Positions 47,201-60,256 of a DNA stretch of 64,000 nt are shown here, piece by piece. The stretch spans positions 35,765,321 through 35,829,320 of the forward strand of contig NC_133115.1 in NCBI RefSeq assembly GCF_022965805.1, read 5' to 3'. A program made the translations under genes and the position numbers. Below the pieces are notes generated by a model, which saw only the letters and a list, made by a program, of their open reading frames with translations, was not told where the DNA came from and searched no databases. Origin of the DNA: Primulina eburnea. Lineage: Eukaryota; Streptophyta; Magnoliopsida; Lamiales; Gesneriaceae. Every line of letters begins with the position of its first letter. Positions within the stretch are counted from its first letter, which is position 1.

Positions 47201-49520
47201 GAGATTGCTTGGTATAACACATGCGGAGAATGATGATGATCAACAGGTCTTAATTGTATTTAATTTACATTCCATTAGTCCTTTCCATTCGCATTAATTT
47301 TAAATCTTGTTGTATAGTGTAGTTTTTCCTTTTTCTTGAGTTATTTCATGGCCTGCATATTTTTAAAAATTGAGGATGTCTAAGAGTTCATGACTGCATG
47401 AGATTCTTTCAAAATGATGTTAACAGTAAAGCATATCTGAGATTTGTGTCAACAGTTTCTTAGTTGAACTTTGGATTTGAGGTGCTTATACATCCTCTTT
47501 ATCTCTTACGATAATCTCCTTACAGGCTATTGCAGCCATGATGCGTGCTCAGGAGGTTGATCCAACAAACTTGGAAGTGTTACTTGCTCTTGGTGTGAGT
47601 TATACAAATGGTCAGTAATTGCCTCAGCAAAGAGATGAAATTAACAAGAACGTGCCACAATTTTGTTGTTACATTAGTATTGGCTATCTGTATTTATCTA
47701 CGTTTAAATAATTTCTAAAATCACATTTTTAGCAAATAAACTTCTTACATACTTTTGTTCATTAATTTTCCAGAGTTGGAACAAGCAGCTGCGTTGAAGT
47801 ACTTGTACAGTTGGCTACGCCATCATCCTATGTATGGGGCCGTTGCCCCTCCAGATCAACCTGCCAATCTTTATTATGCTAATGTGAGGGTAGTTGGGAC
47901 TTCGTCCCCTCCTCCGTACTGCAATATGTTCCCTATTTTCATGCTTGCATTTGACATAGGACCTCATCTGATGGTCTTCTTGTTTTTATACTGTTAAAAC
48001 ATCTTGATAAAGTATTCATTTCCATTGGTTTCAATTGGACTTGGTACAGGTGGCAAGGTTATTTAACGAGGCTGCTAAAGTGTCACCTGAAGATGCTGAT
48101 GTACATATTGTACTGGGTGTGATGTACAACTTGTCTAGAGAATATGACAAAGCCATTGAGTCTTTCCAGACTGCTTTGAAACTCAAACCACGAGACTATT
48201 CTCTCTGGAATAAGCTGGGTGCAACACAGGCCAATAGTGTCCAGAGTGCTGATGCTATTTTTGCTTATCAACAGGTAACTTACGACAACAACTTCTTTTG
48301 TGTCCGTTTATCTTAAGAAATGTAAAGTTTGGACTATTCAGGTAGAATGTGGCTATTTATAATTGCATCAGTGACCTATACATCCTTATTATGTAGACAG
48401 AATTGTTAATTGAGTTACGTTTATTCTGGCATTAAAGATCCTTGCAACATTTGCATTTTATAGATTTTAAATGTTTGTTACTTTATGAGCTTCAACATTA
48501 AGTTAAAAATTTGTGAAGAACTAATTAGACATATGGGGATATGATAAAATAGGGATTTTCTTGAATTTTAGATTTTAGATGATGAATGTGGGGGTTGGCT
48601 GAGTGGGAGGGTGTTGTGGTTGGGGACTTGGGGTTTCTTGTTTCTGGCTTAGATCTCATGTGGTTAAATTCTTGCTCATCCTTCCAGCTCCTCACTTGCC
48701 CCTGTTCTAGTGACTGCTTCTGTATTATTTATTCTCTAGTTTACCATTTGTCAGGCTCTAGATTTGAAGCCTAATTATGTGCGTGCATGGGCAAACATGG
48801 GTATCAGTTATGCCAATCAGGTAAGGTCCATCCTTGTTACCTTGAAATTTAAATATGCATACACATAGACCATGAAGTGCATGAACTATGTGCTGGAAAG
48901 TTGAATGTTGCACATATTTGAGTACATAAAAAGCAAGATTAAATTCGAACACTTGATGATGAATTATGGGAACACGTTGTGTAACATCCTTCATCCCCTT
49001 TATTCTGGACTCGATTATAATGTTTGATTTATCAAAAGTGAGGTGCTGAATTTCTTAAATTTTTCACTTTGGAGTTCCATGCACTAACATCAATGATGAC
49101 CTCATGTTCTGGTTTCTCCATTTTCTTGCTTCTGCAAATCTATCATCATAGACCAATCTACGTCGTTTGATTTGACATGTCGTGCGTCCATGACACTAAG
49201 TTTGATGATTACCTTTGCTTAAAAATTTCTCTGACATTGGACTCTTAGCTTACAATTTCTTTTGCTTTCAGGGTAGGTACGAGGATTCAATTTCTTACTA
49301 TGTCCGGGCACTGTCAATGAATCCAAAGGCGGACAACGCCTGGCAATATTTGGGAATCTCTCTGGGGTACTTTGCACAATTGACGTTATCAGTCTGTTGA
49401 CTTTTTCAAATCGTGTCGCATTCACACCCTTCTCTTTGCAGCTGCGCATCACGGAATGATATGCTTGAAGCTTGCGATTCTAGAAACCTTGATATTCTCC
49501 AGAAGGAGTTTCCCCTGTGA
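41219..49520 (+). CDS. PEX5: PEX5, peroxisomal targeting signal 1 receptor
   Basis: Predicted 746-aa protein from 15 exons: 41219-41338, 41814-41942, 42016-42175, 42507-42700, 43216-43461, 44056-44178, 45634-45801, 46137-46330, 47000-47246, 47526-47610, 47774-47883, 48050-48274, 48755-48820, 49272-49366, 49442-49520. Phases close throughout. The N-terminus MAMRELVTGGAACAVPGSSS has the conserved cysteine (Cys13) used for receptor recycling. A disordered half carries WxxxF/Y docking motifs (WVAEF, WATEY, WADQF, WGDEF, WVDEF). The C-terminal half has TPR units (AEGWRLLGITHAENDDDQQA, DVHIVLGVMYNLSREYDKAI, SLWNKLGATQANS, VRAWANMGISYANQ) that bind the C-terminal SKL signal of cargo. It ends LDILQKEFPL. 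It ferries matrix enzymes from cytosol to peroxisome. Intron 7 uses a GC donor (CAG|GCGAGT after 45801), and intron 6 holds a likely transposon remnant. Confidence 0.95.
44402..45560 (-). mobile_element. Probable solo LTR inside PEX5 intron 6
   Basis: About 1.15 kb in the 1455-bp intron between 44178 and 45634 differs from nearby introns: it is more complex, GC-richer near 45080-45300, and has no ORF. Its left edge TGTGACGGCCCGTTATCC, read on the minus strand, ends ...GGGCCGTCACA, which resembles the 3' terminus of plant gypsy LTRs. I could not fix the other end or a 5-bp duplication, so limits are approximate. Confidence 0.4.
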
Positions 49521-50940
49521 TTGATATACTTGCTAACATGTCGACAAAAAGGGTAATCCATTATTTCCCATGCCCCTACCAAGATCCCAGCTTCATTTAC
49601 ATCAACTCATCGTTATAAAACCCTTCATAAAAGTGGAAGATCCATTGGCGTAGATGGTTGCCATGTAAACCTTGACAGTAAGTATCGATGAATTATGGTT
49701 TGCTAACATTCCAAAGTTTGTGACTAGCAAGCAGATGGAATATCTCACATCAAATTATAGTTTTCAGCTACAATTTCTTTAAGAAGTGAGAAGACAACCC
49801 TCAAAATAAATACAAATAATGTGATGGTTCACCATATGTATTCAATAATAATAATAAAAACCATCTGATTTTTGTATTCTTATTTGAGAATCATGTATCA
49901 GATTTAGTGAAACTTAACTTCTAAAAAAGATGCGAGTACCTTCTAAATCTCTTATCCGAAATCATGAACAGCGATGGCTGTATGTGGTGGTCCCTTGAAA
50001 ATATACCGTAGTTCCCTTGTTTGCCGTGAGGTATGGCAAAATCGGCGATAAATATCAGCTTGTCCAGTTCCAATCAGTATTTAATGTTGGCCCTGAAATT
50101 GCGTACCTCATAAAATTGGGGGATATGGTCCATGTAACTTGCGTGGCTATTTCCGTATTTAATTTGTTGAATTCTTATTAAATTATTACACACGCCACCC
50201 TTCAAAAGCGTACCTCTCAAGTACTCAGATATTCGAAATTAACGGTTTTTTCTTGCAGCATTTTATTTCTTAATTTGTGTTCATTGATTTTGTCTGTCAT
50301 TGATTCGTACATATGCATACTTTTGCAGAATAATTGAAAATTGTCCCAACCTTATCAATCCATTTTATGCTCAAAATGAATATCATTTCCTTAAAAAATT
50401 AAATGTTTACAACATAAATATGAAATAGAGTATAATTAACATGATTATTTTTAAAAAAAATGTATTTTTTAAAAGAAATTATGTGGGATAAGCTCACACA
50501 TAAGCATTCAACTCTATGCTAGTGTAAAAGATTGCTAATAAAACCGTTTTGCTAAAAAGAAAATACATTTCATTAACAAAACGCCCGAGAAAAATAAGTT
50601 GATGTTCATTGCTCACACATTGTTGACAGTTTCATTGGCAACAGACGGACAGAATGTATACAATCTATTTTCCTACAGACAATATACATATATTATAAAA
50701 ATATATATATAATTGTGAACATATATAAGTAACTCGGAATTACATACAAAAGCGTACCTACGAAAACACCATGCTGTAAATCCCACATAAAATTTTCAGG
50801 CATTGGGAGAATCCAACAAGAAAATAGACTCTGCACCTTGTAGGTGTTCAGAACCTGCATTTGGGAAATTTAATTGGCTCCACTTAAAAGCAAAACATAC
50901 CCGTCTTCTAATGAATAAAGTAGCTTTCTTTCGGGGTGTT
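49521..50940. other. Convergent 3' spacer between PEX5 and PP2C
   Basis: Holds the 3' UTRs of two convergent genes and AT-rich DNA. No further gene seen; frames here are shadows. Confidence 0.5.
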
Positions 50941-53577
50941 TCATAACCATTTTCTCCAACTCGTGGATCGTTTGTCGAAAGGTAAGAATCTGGGGAGACT
51001 GAGAAAACTGTTGGCTCGGGAAAAACCTTCCAGGGCTGACCATTCTTCATCCTCTGCAGTGGAAAGGCACTCGGCTAAGCTTCTCTTGGATTGACCGCCG
51101 AGTGTTTTTTCCGGCCGCTTCAATTCTGCTTCCTCGATAACAGGCACAATCTCACTAGATTGTTTAGTTGTATCCAGAGGTTCAGTAAAAGTAGCATGAG
51201 AAGTTGTGGCATCTGTATCTGAGATATCGGTATCCGCTATCATGAGAACGGTATCCTCTTCTGACGTTCCTGGGAAATCGTTTTGTCCTTTTGGCGGGCT
51301 CGCTGCAGGTAAATGTTCTAGGAAGAGACATACAACAGCACAGTCATCATTCTTTGATGTCGGGTACTTGAGTTTCCATGCCCTAGTCGCACAGTCAACG
51401 AGAGCTCTGGCGGCTGTTCCATGACTTGGAGCTGAGGCAACTATGTCCACGGCTTCTTTATTTGAGAGGACATCCCACACCTGTGTTAAAAATCGGTAAA
51501 GGTAAAGTTTGTACACCACCTAGGTTTCAATTATAAACTAATGAGTGATAACATAAACGTACTCCATCAGTGGCAAGAATGACAAATTCATCTCTCTCAG
51601 TTATATGGTGATGATAAACGTCTGGCATGGAAATTAGACCAAAATCCTTCAAGCAGAAGTCTCCAAATGCTCTAGCCATTGCCAGGCCAGGGGAGTCGCT
51701 ATTTGGCAACCATACTCGTGCAACGTCTGGTTCATCTTGCAGCGCAAAAACCCTTCCTTTACATCTTTGGATCCTCGCAAATTCTCCTAAAAATATGAGC
51801 CCGAAGCTTTAGTCTCAGTGCATATACATAATCATACAACGCTTGTGCAAGAAAGATAAGAAAAGGTTAGAATACTTGGAAGATTCGGTTTCAAGTCCAC
51901 AGTCAACTGTAGAGCCACCAAACCATTGTCCTTATCTCGGGTTGCTAATATTGCCCTCGAGTCGCCAACATTACCAATAACAAGATCCTGGCCCTGGACA
52001 ATTATGTAAAATATGTTGGGATCACCATCTACAGCCAAATGATAAGCAGACCGTGCAAAGATCAGTCATAAAGGTATCATTCCCATAATACAATCATGCC
52101 CCATAGACCAGAATTGAAGAACCACCGTATCATAATCCTAGACCAAGAAAGCATTATCAAGTGACCAGATGTCAGAAAAGCCACCAAATGTCTGGGTTTA
52201 AGTTTAAAGAGATAGATGGTAGTTTAAAAACTGGAGGAAGATATGCAGCAAGTTTCGTGTTTATGCAGTCTGTTATCCCAACATAATAAACTAAATTAGC
52301 AACAACAACAAAAAAACCTTTCTCGACAAGGCGGTCATGGTTCCCAGGTGGAGAGCGATAAGTTAAGCATGGACCCAATTATTGTAGATAGACTCGTATT
52401 GTCCTCTAAGCTATAGATTCAATTAACCACCAAATGGATCAGTTTTTATTGGTTTCAAATTTCCTGAGCTTCAATTAAAGAATCCCCCAGTCATGTAGGT
52501 TATATGACATGTTATATCATACAAGCTTAGATTCTATAACAACCAGCAAATTTCTGTGATGCCTCGTGGTAGGTGAAATTTTCCCATAGCAGACTGATCA
52601 TTGCATTACTTCACAAGACATTAGTAACTGAATGGAGAAAAAGTACATAACAGCCAATTTACCAATTAAAAACTAGACACTTAACAACGAGAAATACTAA
52701 CAGTATACACTAATGGATCAGTTCGTCACCTGCATTATCACCGCCACTGCAGTTGTACCACTACAAAAGCAATCAATCGTAGGATGCAATTTCAACTCCT
52801 TATCCATTAACTTGAAAGCCTTCAATATCGACTTCTTGAGCGGAATATGCATCTCCGGAATTTTGTCGTCCTCGACCTCCAATGACTCGCAGCCATCATC
52901 ATCCATGAAATCATCAAAACGCACCATTCCTTCCGGATTTCCATTCTCGTGCGCTGAATTTCGGTTGCTTTCGGACTTCGTTTCCCACTGAGTACTCAGC
53001 AAAATCGGAAGAGCATCCCTTACTTTCCTGGCAACCATGTGACCATAAGGACCATGGCCATCAAACACGCCACAAAAAGTTGCATCTGCATTGCTTCCCG
53101 TACAGAATTTCTACCGTATAAACAATCCAAGCAAGTCATAAACCGACCCAAACGTATAAGAACAACATCCATCATTCTTCAAAAATAAAACACGACTCTT
53201 TTCACAAAGATGTATTATTTATTAAGTGCATCTTCAACAACTACCAAATCCTAAAATTTTAGACTACGTACAAAAATAAATTATTACACTCATACGTTCC
53301 TTGATCGGAGTCGAAGAAAACTAACCTCCCAAATTATCATGGCATCTTGATTCGTTCCTTTCTTGCCTTGTTGAGTGTACAAGCTGGCGATTCGGGTCGC
53401 CCCGTTAGAAATCAGCCGCCCTGGAATTTGAAGCAGCCTCTCCGCCGAATCTAAGGCGGCAGCCGCAGATGCTCCGCTACTCTTCTTTGGCTTCGAATCT
53501 AACCTCCCACCGCTATCATTTCCGGTCTCCCACCCCGTCTTTCTCCTCCCACTACTCAAAGAGTAACAAATACCCAT
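50941..53577 (-). CDS. Protein phosphatase 2C (PP2C33/66-like group)
   Basis: Predicted 504-aa protein from five exons (transcript order): 53577-53326, 53110-52730, 51993-51876, 51786-51563, 51480-50941. Phases close. The start MGICYS could be N-myristoylated (Gly2) and palmitoylated (Cys4), hinting at membrane attachment. PP2C metal and catalytic motifs appear in order: QGKKGTNQDA, FCGVFDGHGPYGH, CSGTTAVAV, GNVGDSRA, LAMARAFGDFCLKDFG, VILATDGVWDVLS and the acidic pair in SKNDDCAVV. The tail of about 120 residues is acidic and serine-rich, then ends SALEGFSRANSFLSLPRFLP, as in Arabidopsis PP2C33-like proteins. The enzyme removes phosphate from serine/threonine with Mg/Mn. The substrate is unknown from sequence. 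No missing catalytic residue. Confidence 0.92.
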
Positions 53578-54553
53578 TCAGCCGCCACCAAAAAATCTAC
53601 CCTTTCTCAGATTATTGTCTCAAACTATAAAAACCCAGAAAGCATCCAACACATCTGGCCGGAATCACGACCAGGAAACGAGGGAAAACTGCGAAAATAG
53701 GGAAATCCGGAGGAGAGAGAAGGGGTACAAGAGAGAGATAGGCGTGACTCAGGTGAGTGAGGTGCGATTAGGTCTGGATATTATGACTTCTTACACTATA
53801 TTTATTTAGTTTAATTTTCTTGGGGGTGATTTTTTTGCTTGGGATACTCTTTTGTTTGAAGTTCGAGACTCGAATTGAATCAAATCGTAATCGTTGACAG
53901 TGAAGAAACGAGATTTAGCTGAAGAGCGCGTCAGCTGTTCTAATAAAATAGTAAACCGTTGAGGAGGACATCCTCGTGTCCAGAAAACTCGGAATCTTTA
54001 ACGGCCGTTTGGCTCAACCGTTACTTTCTCATGCAAAACCTTAAACCTTGGAAATGATGCGACCCCGATTATCAAAAATATTGCGAAATGAGTCTTTCTT
54101 CCTACTATTTATTACACAGGTTGATTCGATAATATCTTGCTTTAAATTTTCAAGTGTTGATCTATTTTTCATATGGGCTTATGTATCAGACAATATAGGC
54201 TTGTTGGATTGACTGCTTTTAGGATTGAATAAATCTATTTGACTAAAAATCTTGAAAAAAAATTAATTTTTATTGTAAATATAGATACGGTTGATTCGTC
54301 TCACGAATAAAGACATACTCAGCTCCCATTTGCACTTCTTGATTCTTAACAGGGTAATTTACAGCAAATTGAAATGATTATAAGCTCACTCTTGCATAAG
54401 ATCGATATTATATTTTAACATTCAAGCATATCCCGATTTCTAGCAAGTGTTACTATTTTTCAACAAAACAAAATTTAATTTAGCATCAAAACAAATTACC
54501 CGTCAAAATTCTTCCTTTATATTTACCAATGGTATCTCGACACTAGAAAAGTT

Positions 54554-54561
<8 letters not shown>

Positions 54562-54582
<21 letters not shown>
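54562..54582. repeat. (GAAA)n microsatellite
   Basis: Five tandem GAAA units in the spacer between PP2C and DUF1645. Confidence 0.8.
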
Positions 54583-54584
<2 letters not shown>

Positions 54585-54952
54585 AAGTGTTTGCAGCAAA
54601 AGACAATTAACATGAAGAGTTTGAACAAAAATAAAACAGAAAATAGACACCAAACTGAATGCCAACTTAAGTATCTCCGTCTTACATTTATTATAATAAT
54701 CATAATTGAAATTATAATTTCATTTGTCACTCATCTATTAGACGTACAGTTTATTAGTTGACACAAAGTGGACACAGTGATGGTCTGGATAGTATACCAA
54801 AGATCGAGATGGTTAGTATACATACTCCTCCTTCATAGTATTGTAGATGTATTAATACAAAAGTATGCTAAAATAATTGAAATGCCTTTCCACTGCCTGG
54901 AGAAGGCCTAAAACCAAAACTATATAAAAAATAAAAAATCTATATAAAAAAA

Positions 54953-54969
54953 AAGAGAGAGAGAGAGAG
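54953..54969. repeat. (GA)n microsatellite
   Basis: Run of GA dinucleotides following an A-rich stretch. Confidence 0.75.
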
Positions 54970-55506
54970 TCCCCATCAAGATGATAATGCATGGGAGCCA
55001 TATTCTTTGCATCTCTCTTCATTCTTGATCAACATCAAAAGGCCACGCCACAATTTGGAATTATTTCAATTTTTGTACACGACACTTAAAGAATCTATCT
55101 ACGAAAAATATGGGGCATAGCTATTATTGACATGAAATTATTATCCCTTTTTTCAATCTATCTGATGATTATTATCACAGGACGTTCGCATACGATCATT
55201 GGACAATGGGTGTATTTTGAGATTTAGAAAGGGAAAAAAAAAAAACAAGGCTCAGATCGAAATCTAAAAATCTATTGGGCCTCCAAGCAATTACAATGGA
55301 TTTGGGCTTCAGATTTTAAATCCAAATCTGCCTTCCCGAGCAGGGCAAGCGCGGATGCCACCAATGGAGCCGATTACTCATACGTATTAATTACATGGCT
55401 CTTTTTTGGTTTTGTTTCATATTTTGCAAACATAAAATGGAAGTTTGATTTTAAAACAATTACATCATCCACACAAATTTTTCACATACAAGTAATCGGA
55501 AGTCGA

Positions 55507-55507
<1 letters not shown>

Positions 55508-55551
<44 letters not shown>
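55508..55551. repeat. (TAA)n microsatellite
   Basis: About 14 uninterrupted TAA units. Likely length-polymorphic between individuals. Confidence 0.9.
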
Positions 55552-55552
<1 letters not shown>

Positions 55553-55886
55553 TGTATTTGAAATTAATATACAAGTATACATGCTTACGTTGGTTCGAAA
55601 TTAAGCAACACATTAGAAACAGTGCAATATCAACTTTATATTATAGTTTGCTGATCGGAAGTTCGATAATTTAGATTTTATATATATATTAAACTAATTT
55701 TCAAAATTTTCGATCGCAAAATCAAGAGAGAATTTATAAAATATCATATTTCGATTTCTATTAAACATAGATAATTAGTGTACTCAACAAACACGATAGA
55801 TTTAATCGAGCTTTTGAATATCAATTAGTAGTAGAATTTTATAAGTTTGATGTTTCTTAGGAATCAATGAAAGTTGAGTAGGTCTG

Positions 55887-56058
55887 TTGTGAGACGAGCT
55901 CACGAATTTTTATCTGTGAGACGGTTCAAGTCTATCGATATTCACAATAAAAAGTAATATTCTTAGCATAAAAAATAATATTTTTTCATAGATGACCCAA
56001 ATAAAAAGTTCGCCTCACAATATACGACTCGTGAGACCGTCTCAAACAAATTTTTGTC
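55887..56058 (+). repeat. GTGAGAC-palindrome MITE-like repeat, copy 3
   Basis: Begins TTGTGAGACGAGCTCACGAA and ends GTGAGACCGTCTCAAACAAA with TTTTTGTC. Internal phrase as in copy 1 (GATATTCACAATAAAAAGTA, TTTTTTCATAGATGACCCAA). Confidence 0.8.
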
Positions 56059-56168
56059 GACAAAAATTTGACAAAGTATGAATATAAAACATACGTGTTG
56101 AATAAGAACAATATATACAAATTATATGATTAAAAAAGAAAATTCACCACGTTGGGATAAAAAATGAC

Positions 56169-56174
<6 letters not shown>

Positions 56175-56203
<29 letters not shown>

Positions 56204-56244
56204 TGTATGTATGTATGTATGTATGTATGTGTATATATATATAT
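56175..56244. repeat. (ATGT)n microsatellite with TA flanks
   Basis: About 13 ATGT tetranucleotide units bordered on both sides by TA runs. Confidence 0.9.
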
Positions 56245-57350
56245 AAATTATATAATAAAAAATACAAATTCCATGTTAACCAAAAAAAAAAACTTAAATT
56301 TAAAAATAAAAAAAATATAATTTTCCCCCAATGTAAATGAATTTCTATATAGTTTTCAAAGAAAAGTATGACGTGATTTTATGAGCAGGGAAAGCGCACA
56401 AACACATAAATTTGTCATAAGTAAACATCTTATCAATCATGTTGTGTCTGCATATATCTTTATTTGACTCCAGATATTTTAATATACCACCAATAGACTC
56501 AAATTCAATTATATCAAAATTATAACGTAATATTTGGTTTTTATTTTTTAAATCCAGTTATTTATTTTATTATATAATGTCAAATATTATTAAAAAATAT
56601 TTTATTTTCTAAAACATGACGTATCAAAATTATTGGAAAATACAAACATTTGTGAGACGGTCTCACCATTTTTTATTTGAGTCACACATAAAAAAAATTA
56701 TATTAAAAATATTATTTATTATTATAAATATTAAATAAAATTTACTTATCTAAAATTAAATTAGAAAGTATCACAAAAGTGTTACTGTTAAAACAAATGG
56801 AAAATACTAGTGCAACTTTACACATTTCCCGATTCAATTTTGACAGTAATTTTTTAAAAAAAATAAAACATGAAATTCATACACAATATCCGATGCTTTG
56901 TTTTCTGCAATAAAAACAGACTTCTATTTGGACCAGTCAAAGTAAATATCACATCCTAAACATTTGTACCAATGTCATGATGTTTTGTACAATCACAAAT
57001 TTTGAGTGATATTGCGACGATGACATGATTATATGTGTATATTTTATTTAAAATTATGTGGTTTCATATTTAATTACCTCCATGTATATTTAAATAGATT
57101 TTTATATACAATTTTCGTAAGATTGTTACACGAGCACACGTGTGTGCTAGTTGTCCTAATAGACAAGTTTGTAAAATTTGAAATAATATGGGAAAATATT
57201 ATTCGACATTTTTATTATCGATTTTCGTGTGGAGTATATCTCTCACTGATATTTTGGAGAGTTTGCTATGAATGTCTATATTTTTAATACTCTATTTCGA
57301 GTCTTTACTTATTCGTGCATATCTATGTATTTATCATACGAGTGGGTCTC

Positions 57351-57522
57351 ATGTGAGACCGTCTCACGGATCTTAATCTATGAGACGGGTCAACCATACC
57401 TATATTCACAATAAAAAAGTAATACTCTCAGCATAAAAAGTAATATTTTTTCATGGATGATCCTAAATAAGAGATCCGTCTCACGAATACGACCCGTAAG
57501 ACTATCTAACACAAATTTTTGC
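57351..57522 (+). repeat. GTGAGAC-palindrome MITE-like repeat, copy 4
   Basis: Begins ATGTGAGACCGTCTCACGGA and ends ACACAAATTTTTGC. It keeps the full internal phrase, with the terminal palindrome on the right decayed (GTAAGACTATCTAAC). Confidence 0.8.
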
Positions 57523-58629
57523 TTTATCATATAATATAAGCGAAGAGCCTCTGATCTGTACAGAAGTTCCCTTTTCGTGGGTAACTTTTTAAAGGAAAAG
57601 ATAGGAGACAAAAGAATCCAGTGAGTAATTGGGAGTTGGGACACTCATTTGCAACGTCCACGTTCTTTACTGATGCCTGGATTTCGGAATCCAACCATGT
57701 ATATCATTCATGTTAACAATTAAGTAATTAATTAATTATATAAGATAATGTTTATGAAAATATTCACTGTACGTGAAAATAAAGAAATTGAATCTCAATT
57801 TTATTAATTATAGGAACCATGTGCAAATGAGATATTATAAAGAAACGTGCCTTGATATTTGTTTTAAAAATTATTTTTTAATAAGATTTTACATGAGAGT
57901 TTGTTTTTCTAGAATATTGAGTTCTAAATTTGATCTTTAATATTTAAAAGAACTTGTTTCACAATGATTTCCTTATATTGTAAGAATCTATTTAAAGAAT
58001 CATATTAAGCTCAATACAAATTTATATATATTGAAGAATAATTGTTGCACAAAAAAAAAAGAGCGAGATGAGTGAGATACGAAATAACAAAGACAAAGAC
58101 AGAATTTTTCGAAGAACTCTCATAGACGAAGCATCAGGTATTTCACTGTATTGTCTTGATATTTTAGAGATATTTGAGTGCAACATCTATACAAATTAGT
58201 GTTAGATTTAAGAATTTTTTATTGCTCTAAACTTTAGTCACATTGATTTGCATTATATGCTTTGGTCATTTTTGTTATTGATATTTTAGGACGCGATTTA
58301 CTGTAAGGAAAATAATTTCTCGTTTCTTCACTAGTATTGGTTCTGTAAACTCGATTTCTTTCTAGTGATTATTTTGTCATGAATCATCGTACAACAATTG
58401 TGCATAATTATCTTGATTAATTAAAGATGTTTGTTTGTGTGTTATATTACAAAATCTGAGACAACTCTTATATATGATACACACAATTCTTATCATTATG
58501 TTAAACAAATTACTTTCAGATACAAAAGATAGCCCATATTTTAAAATGATAGCTACTTAATCTTGATTAATTTTTCTGTTTCAATTTAACATTGTCATGC
58601 TCGTCCTTTTTTAAAAGACAGTAGGTTCT

Positions 58630-58767
58630 TTGTAAGATAGTTTCACGAATTTTTATCTATGAGACGTGTCAATTTTACCGATATTCACAATAAAAAGTAA
58701 TATTTCTCATGGATGACTAAAATAAGAGATCCATCTCACAAAACGATCCGTGAGACCATACTGGGAC
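58630..58767 (+). repeat. GTGAGAC-palindrome MITE-like repeat, copy 5 (internally deleted)
   Basis: Shorter copy, about 138 bp. The left palindrome is decayed (GTAAGATAGTTTCAC) and the ACTCTTAGCATAAAAAGTAA segment is missing, leaving GTAATATTTCTCATGGATGA. The loss sits between the two AAAAAGTAAT repeats, as expected from slippage or recombination. Confidence 0.75.
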
Positions 58768-59754
58768 CAAAACATTTTTTTATTATCTTTTATTAAAAAA
58801 AAAGTGCTGAAAAAATGGATGGTCCAATGCAGGGAGCAGATATATTGGTCAACGACAATCGAGCAAAAGAAAAGAAAACGTTTTTTCGGTACTTCCTGCT
58901 GATGTATCAAATGATGTCGTTAGTACAAAATTTGACATAAAAAAAATGAAGATGGTCTCGTCCCTGTAGTAAAAAGAAAGATTAACAAAATCCTAACCAA
59001 AAGAAATGTCGACCAAATTAATGTTAGGAAAAAGATATTGAAACGCGTTTTGAAGACGAGAGAACTCTATTCATACAACTTGAATTTCATGAGAGAAGTA
59101 AAAAGATATCGCACACGGACAGGACGTGCATACACACACATAAGTCTGTAACTTGAATATTTCATCCATGCATCTTCACTAGCTAGGAAAAGAACAACAC
59201 GGAACACATCTAGAAAATCAGATTAAATTTCAGAGATTACCATAGGAATTGCCATTACGTGGATCATCCCCGATCGATGTTCAATATTATTCAGGGCATA
59301 TTAATCCAACACTGATTTGTCTGAAGAAACCCAACAGCAACATAGTACTTAATCTATGTCCACCCAAGTTGATTCATCTGTACGTACTCGGTCGGTTACT
59401 TAAATCACTTATATGCATCGATCCGTATAAGTGCGATGGAGACAATCATCATTTCCTGGCACAGCATATTTTATTGATGGCCCTGCTGTAAAAATATAGT
59501 ATATTATAAATAACATATATTTTTGTAAAAATTCATGAAATATTATCTTGTCGATTTTTATAATTAGGATCATTTATTAAAAGAAAGACTGACAGACGTA
59601 GAGCTGGCTGAGTATTTATCCAATCCAAAATTATTATTTTTTTAAAAAAAAATAGCAGTTCAGCATTCCCAAGAAAATAAAGAAAAAACGCTCAATAATT
59701 GATGAAGAGAAGAAACAAAAAATAAATGACAGTACTGATGCATGCTACAGTGAA

Positions 59755-59930
59755 TGAGTGAGTACAGGTAAGAGAGGGGCGACCAGCACGCGGCGCGTGC
59801 GCTGTTACGTTAAACTCGGAACAGTGTGTAGCTAGCTCAACAGCAGAACGATTCGCAGAGGAGGCGCGTTTGGGACAGACGCTGCTGCAGGTCGAATGAA
59901 TTGTACTGCTCACGGGAAGATCCACACCCC
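59755..59930. other. GC-rich island of unknown role
   Basis: A patch of about 175 bp with many CpG and GCGC motifs (CACGCGGCGCGTGCGCTG near 59788; GAGGAGGCGCGTTTGGGACA near 59860) in otherwise AT-rich DNA, about 0.4 kb downstream of the DUF1645 stop. A 77-codon minus-strand frame crosses it but matches nothing I know. Confidence 0.35.
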
Positions 59931-60256
59931 ATCATGCATGGAATAAAGGAGCAAAACTAGTTTTTGAAAAGCACAAGAAACAGAGATTCCGTTCAACTTT
60001 CGGGCGAAGATGAGAAACAAACTTCCATGAAATAAAAATATATATAGAGAAATTTTTGAATTGAAGTTAGAAACATAAAAAAGGAAAACAGTTGACAACA
60101 CAAAATCATCATTCCATCGTTATGTACATACAGTAGTAGTAAACTAATAATTATATGATGTCAAAGATGATTTGGAAAACGCGAGAAAAGAGTAAAAAAT
60201 CCAACTGGACGAACCATTTTCAATCGAAATACAGGTTGACTCGTCATTCTTCTCTC

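Larger units (their letters stand above)
53578..60256. other. 6.7-kb spacer with microsatellites and MITE copies
   Basis: Starts with the PP2C leader and promoter (to about 53800). Beyond that I see no gene I can support. It holds microsatellites (54562, 54953, 55508, 56175) and three GTGAGAC repeat copies (55887, 57351, 58630). Degenerate pieces of that repeat lie near 54284-54318 and 56651-56740. The last part, from about 60100, is the DUF1645 3' UTR. A GC-rich island at 59755-59930 is listed separately. Confidence 0.5.

Noticed and set aside
50796..51050. 84-codon frame overlapping the 3' end of PP2C
   Set aside because: It is in another frame from the conserved PP2C tail and runs into the 3' UTR; a shadow.
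54503..54730. Hydrophobic 75-codon minus frame as a membrane peptide
   Set aside because: Composition reflects GAAA and ATT simple sequence; no start context or family match.
56175..56244. Regular short repeats that might suggest an array such as CRISPR
   Set aside because: They are plain ATGT and TA microsatellites without spacers, in a plant nuclear genome.
57390..57644. 84-codon frame ending MSQLPITHWI..., considered as an organellar insertion
   Set aside because: I could not match it to any chloroplast or mitochondrial gene, and part of it overlaps repeat copy 4.
59692..59925. 77-codon minus-strand frame as a secreted peptide gene
   Set aside because: No signal peptide at its start and no known peptide motif (CLE, RALF, DVL, IDA); kept only as a GC-rich island.
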